A model generated the notes under the pieces. The model ran no database searches and had not been told where the DNA came from. It saw only the letters and a list, made by a program, of their open reading frames with translations. Of a DNA stretch of 64,000 nucleotides, positions 58,256-64,000 are shown piece after piece; position 1 is the stretch's first letter; each line of letters starts with the position of its first letter. A program made the position numbers and the translations under genes. Source of the DNA: Streptomyces sp. A2-16 (GTDB lineage: Bacteria > Actinomycetota > Actinomycetes > Streptomycetales > Streptomycetaceae); assembly GCF_018128905.1 (NCBI RefSeq), contig NZ_CP063808.1, positions 7,626,001 to 7,690,000 on the forward strand. The letters run 5' to 3'.

Positions 58256-58320
58256 ATGTCGGTTCCTGGCGGCGGTGACCCGGACACTGTGTCCGGGTCA
58301 CCGCCGCCAGGAACCGACAT
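58256..58320. repeat. 65-bp perfect palindrome with single-base centre
   Basis: Arms 58256-58287 and 58289-58320 are perfect 32-base reverse complements around T58288. It lies between the divergent ATPase and XRE genes and is much more GC-rich than the ATPase gene. Possible roles are a cruciform operator, a strong terminator left from a lost gene, or a replication/transfer hairpin. Confidence 0.92.
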
Positions 58321-58418
58321 TCTTGTTCAGCCAAGCAACAAGCGAGGCCAACTACCTGCCCCGTCAACAGCTCTGTACCGTGAGACAGGCCCCTACAACC
58401 CGCAGGAGGCAGCACGTA

Positions 58419-59099
58419 ATGCGTGGTCTTGGAGATCACCTCAGCATCGGCGAGCGCATCGCGTTCTACCGGAAGCGTCGCGGCTACACGCAAGAGGTGC
58501 TCGCCGGTCTGGTCGGGCGTAGCACGGACTGGTTGGCGAAGATCGAGACGGGGCGCCGGAAGCCTCCCCGGATCGACATGCTCGCGGAGCTGTCGCGCAT
58601 CCTGCGCGTGCCCCTGGGAGATTTGCTCGGTCAGACCGTGCTCATGGAAGACGAGAAACAGCAGGACGACGTCCCAGCCGTGCGTGACGCGCTCATGAGC
58701 CCGCGCCGGCTGTCTCGTCTGCTCTTCGGTCCCGAGGCTGAGGTGCAACTCCCTACGCCGGCGCCCGTGGCCGTGCGTGTGGAGCAGGCCTGGAACGACT
58801 ACCAGGGCGGGCAGCTCGGCAGCGTCATCGCCGCACTTCCCGCGCTCCTCCAGACCGCGCAAGAGCTGGAGGAGCGAGCGGCACGGCGCGGCGCGGACCG
58901 TAGCGACTGCTGGGCAGTGTCGGCCCGCACCCACCACCTTGCAGCAACGACGCTCGCAAAGATCAACTACCTCGGACACAACGATCCGGGGTTCACGCTC
59001 CGCGTCTACACGCACCTCATGCCGAGTAGCGACGCACGGGCCCGGAAGGCCGTGGACGGCCTGTACGAAGGTAATGCTTCAACGCCCTGCGTCCCCTGA
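58419..59099 (+). CDS. Chimeric gene: XRE regulator fused to tyrosine-recombinase C-terminal remnant
   Basis: A 226-residue frame. Residues 1-~182 are an XRE/Cro helix-turn-helix regulator (RRGYTQEVLAGLVGRSTDWL, AKIETGRRKPPRIDM) with the TPR-like start AVSARTHHLAATTLAKI. From ~183 the sequence switches to NYLGHNDPGFTLRVYTHLMP and ends RARKAVDGLYEG, the extreme C-terminus of an integrase, with the catalytic tyrosine in RVYTHL. The rest of the integrase (Arg, His boxes) is missing. The join is near base 58,965 and looks like a deletion between two genes. AGGAGG nine bases before ATG supports the start. DNA binding may survive; recombinase activity should not. Confidence 0.85.
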   Translation: MRGLGDHLSIGERIAFYRKRRGYTQEVLAGLVGRSTDWLAKIETGRRKPPRIDMLAELSRILRVPLGDLLGQTVLMEDEKQQDDVPAVRDALMSPRRLSRLLFGPEAEVQLPTPAPVAVRVEQAWNDYQGGQLGSVIAALPALLQTAQELEERAARRGADRSDCWAVSARTHHLAATTLAKINYLGHNDPGFTLRVYTHLMPSSDARARKAVDGLYEGNASTPCVP

Positions 59100-59114
59100 C
59101 TGGCTCCCCGCGGG

Positions 59115-59152
59115 TAGGAGCCTCCGCCAGTCGAACTCGACGGAGGCTCCTA
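59115..59152 (+). terminator. Terminator after the integrase remnant
   Basis: TAGGAGCCTCCG (59115-59126) pairs perfectly with 59141-59152 across a 14-base loop, 15 bases past the stop codon. Confidence 0.8.
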
Positions 59153-59367
59153 GGCATCGGCCGCGGCGATCGCCATTGGTGGCATGGTGCGAGCACCGCA
59201 TTAGGAGTTCGATCACGCCCCCTCCCGGCTACTGCCGTTGCTCTGTGGGGCGTCAACGTAGAGGTGCTGGTGCGCATCCCCGTCCGGCGTGGTTGATGTC
59301 AGACGTGGATGCCAGAACTCTTCGATCCGTAGGATCTGCGTACGCTCGGGCGCTGGACGACGCGGGG

Positions 59368-60111
59368 TCAAAGCAGGGGGTACCAAAGCGAGCTGGGGAC
59401 CGCTGTAACAGTACCCTGATCGTGCGTCACGTCCCTGGCGGCGAAAAGAGGGCTCCTAGTCTGAGGGTCCGGTGGCGGTAGGTACCAGGCCCGATAGAAG
59501 TACCGAAAGACGCCAATGTTTGGGTTGGTAGCACTTGGGTGAGCGGTCACATTCCCAAGCGAAGTGGTCTCAACAGATTTCCCCGGTTCTTTAATGATAC
59601 CGATCGCGACTTGCCCTCCCGGGGAATATCCACTCCCTATTAGAGTGAAGTCCGTGCTCAGCTGAGTGCGCACCTTCTCGTAGGAGAGGGAAAGGTTTAG
59701 CGGCTTCTTCCTGGCTTCGCGTAGCTCGGGATGCATGCCGCCGTATCCGTTGTGGGTGTCCCATGCCACTTCGAACTCGCGCCCAGCATCGTCTAGGAAG
59801 ATGCCGCGAAACTTGGTCCCCTGATTTGTGGGGGCGCTGGTCACTGTCTGGATCTCGGAGGGTAGCTCGACGCCCCTCTCTTCAAAGAACGAGCGGCCAC
59901 CTTTGCGTGCTTCCCGCATCAGGCCCTCATCGTCGCGCAGCCGATCAAGCAAAGCCAGGAGTTTCTCGTTACGACCAAGCGATAGCAGGATGTTGTGAAT
60001 CCTCAACTCATTGTTGAGATTCCGGAGCTCATCCTGGATGCACTCAACGCGATGCGTGTGCTGACGGAGGTCATTTTCGAGCCTGTGGCGCTTTTCGTCC
60101 TGAGACGGCAT
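59368..60111 (-). CDS. Unrecognised island protein with coiled coil and nitrile-hydratase-leader-like segment
   Basis: I do not recognise the protein. From ATG 60109-60111 (AGGAAGG eleven bases upstream) it is 247 residues: a coiled-coil N-terminus (RHRLENDLRQHTHRVECIQD, ELRNLNNELRIHN), then a stretch RSFFEERGVELPSEIQTVTS that resembles the GxELP-V segment of nitrile-hydratase-like leader peptides, and a beta-rich C-terminal ~140 residues (FRGIFLDDAGREFEVAWDTH, GVFRYFYRAWYLPPP). The frame is open further upstream (ATG at 60192 and 60279 possible). Lower G+C than the host supports acquisition with the island. Confidence 0.6.
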   Translation of the reverse strand: MPSQDEKRHRLENDLRQHTHRVECIQDELRNLNNELRIHNILLSLGRNEKLLALLDRLRDDEGLMREARKGGRSFFEERGVELPSEIQTVTSAPTNQGTKFRGIFLDDAGREFEVAWDTHNGYGGMHPELREARKKPLNLSLSYEKVRTQLSTDFTLIGSGYSPGGQVAIGIIKEPGKSVETTSLGNVTAHPSATNPNIGVFRYFYRAWYLPPPDPQTRSPLFAARDVTHDQGTVTAVPSSLWYPLL

Positions 60112-60750
60112 CTGACTCACAGCCTTCCTGATGTCATTGACGTCTGGCGCGTCCCACCTGTGGTTGAGCGCGAAACGGGTCGCGTTGCGCATCTTTCTGC
60201 GGCGCGTGCGGAGGCTAACCCGCCGAAATCGGCGCTGTGCCGGGTTTCGTGACACCCGTGATCGAAACTTGCACACCATGCGACCGTTAACGGACCCAAT
60301 CCCTCGAACTCCTCTCCCAATAGTGACTCCAATTGGGTTCTTCTGCCACTCCGCTGCGCTCCCCTTGCTTTCGGCAAGGCACTGGCGGGTCAAATGAGGT
60401 CTGCGGAGCGGCATTGGGCTGGAGCTGTTTTGGGGCGAGTGATCACGGCCCCGTAAGCTTCCGGCGAGTTGGGCAGTCTGTGAACCTGCCCGGGAAAGCA
60501 CGACGTTGGGACCATGACCTTAGAGGCTCGCGCCAAAGTGGCTGCCCCCAGCGGTGGAGCCGACCGCCCCAGCCACAGAGGGTGCCTCCCCCTTCATTCC
60601 AGCGGTCGCCGGGCGCGGTGGCCGGGGCGGAGGCAGGAGGCAGGCCGCGCCGCAGAGGCGGCGCGCGCCTGCGCCGTGTGCGGGCCTTGATCGATGCAGC
60701 GAAAGTTCACCGCTGCAGGCGTGCGCAGTGAGTCGCACAGCCCATTGAGG

Positions 60751-60777
60751 ACCCTTCCGACGGCCCACAGGCGGCCC
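60751..60777. repeat. Inner direct repeat B, right copy
   Basis: ACCCTTCCGACGGCCCACAG plus GCGGCCC, the partner of 56291-56316, 86 bases inside the right att copy. Confidence 0.6.
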
Positions 60778-60794
60778 AAAGCCCTGAAAGCGCA

Positions 60795-60827
60795 GTGGGG
60801 CTGACGGTCAGTCACCGTCAACCCCAC
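60795..60827 (-). terminator. Island-supplied terminator for glnA2
   Basis: GTGGGGCTGACGGT (60795-60808) pairs with 60814-60827 at 13 of 14 positions over a 5-base loop, 37 bases past the glnA2 stop. It takes the place of the displaced native terminator. Confidence 0.75.
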
Positions 60828-60862
60828 TCGTTATGTCGAAAGAAAACTAGCCCTGACCAGGG

Positions 60863-60951
60863 CCTACAGAACCGGCAGGTTCTTCCGCAGCTCGAAGGCC
60901 GTGACCTCGCTGCGGTACTCCTCCCACTCCTGGCGCTTGTTGCGCAGGAAG
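60863..60951. repeat. Right attachment-site copy within the glnA2 3' end
   Basis: Forms the functional end of glnA2 and matches 56105-56193 at 87 of 89 positions. Since it is joined to the gene body, this copy probably came with the element and restored the frame. Confidence 0.9.
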
Positions 60952-62225
60952 AAGTCGAAGACGTGCTCGCCCAGGGTCTCGGCGACCAGGTCGCTGCGTT
61001 CCATCAGGGTGAGGGCCTCGCCCAGGTTCTGGGGCAGGGGCTCGATGCCCATGGCGCGGCGCTCGGAGTTGGACAGGGCCCAGACGTCGTCCTCGGCGCC
61101 CGGAGGGAGCTCGTAGCCCTCCTCGATGCCCTTGAGGCCGGCGGCCAGGAGGAGGGCGTAGGCGAGGTACGGGTTGGCGCCGGAGTCGAGGGAGCGGACC
61201 TCGATGCGGGCCGAGCCGGTCTTGCCGGGCTTGTACATCGGGACGCGGACCAGGGCGGAGCGGTTGTTGTGGCCCCAGCAGATGTAGGAGGGGGCCTCGC
61301 CGCCGGCGCCGGCGGTGCGCTCGGAGCCGCCCCAGATGCGCTTGTAGGAGTTGACCCACTGGTTCGTCACGGCGGCGATCTCCGCCGCGTGCTTCAGCAG
61401 GCCCGCGATGAAGGAACGGCCGACCTTGGAGAGCTGGTACTCGGCGCCCGACTCGTAGAACGCGTTCCGGTCGCCCTCGAAGAGGGACAGGTGGGTGTGC
61501 ATGCCAGAGCCCGGGTGCTCCGAGAACGGCTTCGGCATGAACGTCGCCTGGACACCCTGCTCGAGCGCCACCTGCTTCATGACCAGGCGGAACGTCATGA
61601 TGTTGTCGGCCGTGGAGAGCGCGTCGGCGTAGCGCAGGTCGATCTCCTGCTGGCCGGGGGCGCCCTCGTGGTGGGAGAACTCGACCGAGATGCCCATCGA
61701 CTCCAGCATGGTGATCGCCTGGCGGCGGAAGTCCATGCCGATGTTCTGCGGGGTGTGGTCGAAGTATCCGGAGTTGTCGGCCGGGGTCGGGCGCGAGCCG
61801 TCCAGCGGGCGGTCCTTCAGGAGGAAGAACTCGATCTCCGGGTGGGTGTAGAAGGTGAAGCCCAGGTCGGAGGTGCGGGCCAGGGCGCGCTTGAGGACGT
61901 AGCGCGGGTCCGCGAAGGACGGGCTGCCGTCCGGCATGAGGATGTCGCAGAACATCCGGGCCGTGCCGGGGGCCTCGGCGCGCCAGGGCAGGACCTGGAA
62001 GGTCGAGGGGTCCGGCTTGGCGATCATGTCGGATTCGTATACGCGGGCGAAGCCCTCGATCGCGGAGCCGTCGAAACCGATGCCCTCGTCGAAGGCCTGC
62101 TCCAGCTCCGCCGGGGCCACGGCCACGGACTTGAGGAAGCCCAGTACGTCCGTGAACCACAGACGTACGAACCGGATGTCGCGTTCCTCCAAGGTCCGGA
62201 GCACGAACTCCTGCTGCTTGTCCAT
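60864..62225 (-). CDS. glnA2: Glutamine synthetase-like GlnA2 (gamma-glutamylpolyamine synthetase in S. coelicolor)
   Basis: A 453-residue GSI-fold ligase. Signatures: LWFTDVLGFLKSVAV, GFDGSAIEGFARVYESDM, PEIEFFLLKD, PGSGMHTHLSLFEG and NNRSALVRVPMY. The loop that carries Tyr397 in GlnA reads EDDVWALSNSE here, so the adenylylation tyrosine is absent and GlnE should not act on it. The closest Streptomyces protein, GlnA2, glutamylates polyamines rather than making glutamine; this is family knowledge. ATG 62225 has GGGGAAG upstream; an ATG five codons earlier is possible. The island is inserted at its 3' end without altering the protein. Confidence 0.88.
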   Translation of the reverse strand: MDKQQEFVLRTLEERDIRFVRLWFTDVLGFLKSVAVAPAELEQAFDEGIGFDGSAIEGFARVYESDMIAKPDPSTFQVLPWRAEAPGTARMFCDILMPDGSPSFADPRYVLKRALARTSDLGFTFYTHPEIEFFLLKDRPLDGSRPTPADNSGYFDHTPQNIGMDFRRQAITMLESMGISVEFSHHEGAPGQQEIDLRYADALSTADNIMTFRLVMKQVALEQGVQATFMPKPFSEHPGSGMHTHLSLFEGDRNAFYESGAEYQLSKVGRSFIAGLLKHAAEIAAVTNQWVNSYKRIWGGSERTAGAGGEAPSYICWGHNNRSALVRVPMYKPGKTGSARIEVRSLDSGANPYLAYALLLAAGLKGIEEGYELPPGAEDDVWALSNSERRAMGIEPLPQNLGEALTLMERSDLVAETLGEHVFDFFLRNKRQEWEEYRSEVTAFELRKNLPVL

Positions 62226-62564
62226 CTTCGACTTCCCCATCCTTGCTGGTCAGGCCGCCTGTCTCCGTGTCCCGCAGGAGGCGGTCGGGCACCTGAGCAT
62301 CACACCACAACAGCGTTTCGTGCGCGTTGCCGACCTTGATCGTCCCGGCGGCCCGGGAGTGAACGCCTCACGTCCGGCGGATGTACTGCTCCGACGCCCA
62401 TCTTGCCTGCTCGGACTGACATACGTAATGCCCGGCCCTCCCCGTCTCACCACAGGGCCCCGGTTTCCCCAGGGGTCCCTACGAGAAGTCACCCTGCCCC
62501 ACTACGATCAGCGGACCGATCGTCACCGTCCGAGCCGCCCCTTTCCCCCAGAAGGACACACCCC
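62226..62564. other. Divergent promoter region between glnA2 and the DUF3105 gene
   Basis: About 340 bases without a gene. I looked for the GlnR four-part pattern on both strands and did not find it. No palindrome or repeat stands out; both promoters must lie here. Confidence 0.6.
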
Positions 62565-63224
62565 ATGGGTTCCGCCAAGAAGAGCAATGTCGCCGCACGC
62601 AAGGCGCGCATAGAGGAGATGCGGCGCGCCGAGCAGGCCAGAGAGCGCCGCAACCGGATCCTCACCATCGCCGCCAGTGTGGTCGTCGTGGCCGGACTGG
62701 TCGCAGGCTCCATCGCGCTGGTGAAGTCGCAGTCCGACGACAGCACGGCGGCCGACGGCAAGGGCAAGGGGCACTTCGTCACGGGCTCGGACGGCGTGAA
62801 GACCTGGAAGGGCACGCTGGGCCGCACCCATGTCGCCAAGACCGTGAACTACCCGATGGAGCCCCCGGTCGGCGGCGACCACAACCAGGTGTGGATGAAC
62901 TGCAACGGCGACGTCTACACCAAGGCGCTGAACAACATGAACGCCGTGCACTCGCTGGAGCACGGCGCGGTCTGGGTGACGTACACGAGCAAGGCCGAGA
63001 AGGCCGACGTGGACGCGCTCGCGGCGAAGGTGAAGAAGACGCCGTACACGCTGATGAGCCCGGACGACAAGCAGAAGGATCCGATCATGCTGTCGGCGTG
63101 GGGCCACCAGCGGACGGTGACGGGCGCCGACGACCCGAACGTCGACAAGTTCTTCGAGAAGTTCGTGCAGGGCGAGCAGACGCCCGAGCCGGGCGCGGCG
63201 TGCACGGGTGGTCTGTCGCAGTGA
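62565..63224 (+). CDS. DUF3105 membrane-anchored protein
   Basis: A 219-residue protein. A basic coiled N-terminus (ARKARIEEMRRAEQARERRN) precedes one transmembrane helix (ILTIAASVVVVAGLVAGSIA), so the C-terminal DUF3105 domain lies outside the membrane. That domain has VNYPMEPPVGGDHNQVWMNC, VHSLEHGAVWVTYT and LSAWGHQRTV, with conserved histidines and two cysteines compatible with metal binding. GTGA overlap with the next gene indicates a two-gene operon. Function unknown. Confidence 0.9.
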   Translation: MGSAKKSNVAARKARIEEMRRAEQARERRNRILTIAASVVVVAGLVAGSIALVKSQSDDSTAADGKGKGHFVTGSDGVKTWKGTLGRTHVAKTVNYPMEPPVGGDHNQVWMNCNGDVYTKALNNMNAVHSLEHGAVWVTYTSKAEKADVDALAAKVKKTPYTLMSPDDKQKDPIMLSAWGHQRTVTGADDPNVDKFFEKFVQGEQTPEPGAACTGGLSQ

Positions 63225-63835
63225 GGTTCGCGGGAGTGGCCGTGGCCGTGGCGGGTGTGCTCGTCGCGGCCGGCGCGATCACCTACGCCGTGGCCGAGGA
63301 CGGCGGTGCGGGCGACACCCCGTCCGCGCAGTCCGCGGACGCCGGGTTCGCGCGCGACATGGCCGTGCACCACCAGCAGGCCGTCGAGATGTCGTACATC
63401 GTGCGCGACCGGACCAAGGACGTCGAGGTGCGGCGGCTCGCCTACGACATCGCGCAGACGCAGGCCAACCAGCGCGGCATGCTGCTGGGGTGGCTGGATC
63501 TGTGGGGGCTGCCGAAGGTGTCGGCGGATCCGCCGATGACGTGGATGGACATGGGTGACATGCCCTCGGCGGGCGAGGGTTCGCTGATGCCGGGCATGGC
63601 GACCAACAGCGAGATGAAGAAGCTGGGCACGCTCAACGGCAAGCAGGCCGAGATCTTCTATCTCCAGTTGATGACGGACCATCACCAGGGCGGAATCCAC
63701 ATGGCGAAGGGTTGTGTGGAGAAGTGCGAGGTGGGGGTGGAGAAGCGGCTCGCGCAGGGAATGGTGGACGCGCAGCAGTCGGAGATCGACCTGATGGCGG
63801 GGATGTTGAAGGAGCGGGGCGCAAAGGCGCGATGA
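63221..63835 (+). CDS. DUF305 secreted/membrane protein
   Basis: A 204-residue protein with an N-terminal hydrophobic anchor or signal (VAVAVAGVLVAAGAITYAVA) and a four-helix DUF305 domain. The paired histidine motifs FARDMAVHHQQAVEMSYIV and MTDHHQGGIHMAKG, plus many methionines (TWMDMGDMPS, SLMPGMATNSEM), suggest metal (copper) binding outside the cell. GTG 63221 overlaps the DUF3105 stop by four bases. DUF3105 and DUF305 genes commonly travel together in actinobacteria. Confidence 0.9.
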   Translation: MRFAGVAVAVAGVLVAAGAITYAVAEDGGAGDTPSAQSADAGFARDMAVHHQQAVEMSYIVRDRTKDVEVRRLAYDIAQTQANQRGMLLGWLDLWGLPKVSADPPMTWMDMGDMPSAGEGSLMPGMATNSEMKKLGTLNGKQAEIFYLQLMTDHHQGGIHMAKGCVEKCEVGVEKRLAQGMVDAQQSEIDLMAGMLKERGAKAR

Positions 63836-63888
63836 TAGAGGGTTAACCCTCTAACCAGCCTTTTTCATTAGGTTAATTGGGCTCTTCT

Positions 63889-63956
63889 TGGCATGCGCAT
63901 TCCCCTGGCATGAACCGTTCGTCGCAAGAGTGGCCACACCGTCGAGTGATCACTCG
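63889..63956 (+). promoter_or_regulatory. Candidate control region: TGGCATG repeats and a 14-bp palindrome
   Basis: TGGCATG occurs at 63889-63895 and 63906-63912, 17 bases apart, and CGAGTGATCACTCG (63943-63956) is a perfect palindrome. They precede the gene starting at 63982. Upstream, AGAGGGTTAACCCTCT (63836-63851) followed by CTTTTTC could end the DUF305 transcript. Confidence 0.45.
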
Positions 63957-63981
63957 CGACGAACCGCATCCAGGGGGTTCC

Positions 63982-64000
63982 ATGAGATCCAACCGCGCCA
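63982..64000 (+). CDS. Start of an unidentified gene cut by the window end
   Basis: ATG 63982 follows an AGGGGG ribosome site and opens MRSNRA, a basic beginning typical of an exported protein. Only six codons are visible, so the product cannot be named. Confidence 0.4.

Larger units (their letters stand above)
60112..60862. other. Right end of the island, no convincing gene
   Basis: After possible upstream starts of the coiled-coil gene to about 60,280, I see no credible frame. 60,550-60,700 is GC-rich and low-complexity. Inner repeat B (60751-60777) and a stem-loop (60795-60827) come just before the right att copy. Confidence 0.6.
56105..60951. mobile_element. Genomic island integrated at the 3' end of glnA2
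   Basis: Direct repeats of 89 bases lie exactly 4,758 bases apart; between them the DNA is visibly lower in G+C than the host. Contents: an OLD-like ATPase/TOPRIM gene, a 65-bp palindrome, an XRE regulator fused to a tyrosine-recombinase remnant, and an unrecognised coiled-coil gene. The glnA2 reading frame is preserved because the inserted copy restores its 3' end, as site-specific integrases do. No intact integrase or excisionase is present, so the element is probably fixed unless helped in trans. Confidence 0.88.

Noticed and set aside
58242-59015. Minus-strand frame opposite the XRE-integrase gene
   Set aside because: Antisense shadow that would read through the palindrome; no recognisable domain.
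56105-60951. Island as a tRNA-integrated element
   Set aside because: No tRNA-like sequence lies at either end; the duplicated sequence is the glnA2 coding end.
62226-62564. GlnR box upstream of glnA2
   Set aside because: I looked for the four half-sites with 6-base spacing on both strands and found none.

Overview
The window is a high-GC actinobacterial chromosome segment that reads as a Streptomyces core region. Third codon positions are almost all G or C, GTG and TTG starts are common, and the gene order lipB-lipA, glnA, htpX-pspAB, glnII, malR-malEFG-aglA, glnE, glnA2 is familiar from Streptomyces chromosomes. No rRNA, tRNA or CRISPR array was found.

Layout. 1-5.7 kb: a partial FAD oxidoreductase, an HTH regulator, and the lipoate genes lipB and lipA with a DUF4191 membrane protein. 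5.7-12.7 kb: a secreted lipase, an RDD protein, glnA (glutamine synthetase I, with a full GlnR box), a HEAT-repeat protein, htpX and pspAB. 12.7-22.5 kb: mixed housekeeping and regulatory genes, including an alpha/beta hydrolase-phosphotransferase fusion, a DUF2252 protein, a winged-helix protein, an ArsC-like protein and a MarR regulator divergent from a hydrolase across a 49-bp palindrome. 22.5-33.7 kb: glnII with its own GlnR box, a two-component system, a DUF1996 secreted protein, lipoproteins, a TetR regulator and a REC-GAF-PP2C phosphatase. 33.7-48.2 kb: an alpha-glucan utilisation block. It holds a giant amylase-pullulanase, an alpha-amylase, an alpha-glucosidase (aglA), the maltose/maltodextrin ABC importer malEFG and the LacI-type repressor malR. 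Extracellular enzymes cut starch, MalEFG imports the products (its ATPase is not here; in Streptomyces MsiK is encoded elsewhere) and AglA finishes hydrolysis. The pullulanase and amylase promoters share a 38/39-bp element with identical core spacing. 48.4-56 kb: a PAP2 protein, glnE (adenylyltransferase for GlnA Tyr397), a GC-rich repeat region and small regulators and enzymes. 60.9-64 kb: glnA2, DUF3105 and DUF305 proteins.

The most unusual part is 56,105-60,951. An 89-bp direct repeat (87/89 identical, both differences silent) duplicates the 3' end of glnA2 and brackets 4.76 kb of lower-GC DNA. This looks like an integrated genomic island that uses the end of a glutamine synthetase-family gene as its attachment site. 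It carries an OLD-like ABC ATPase/TOPRIM protein (a candidate phage-defence nuclease), a 65-bp perfect palindrome, an XRE regulator fused in frame to the last ~44 residues of a tyrosine recombinase (so the integrase is a remnant), and an unrecognised coiled-coil protein. The displaced native 3' end of glnA2 still carries its terminator at 56,037-56,067, while the island supplies a new stem-loop just downstream of the intact gene.

Nitrogen metabolism is the second theme: glnA, glnII, glnE and glnA2 all lie within 55 kb, and only GlnA keeps the adenylylated tyrosine.
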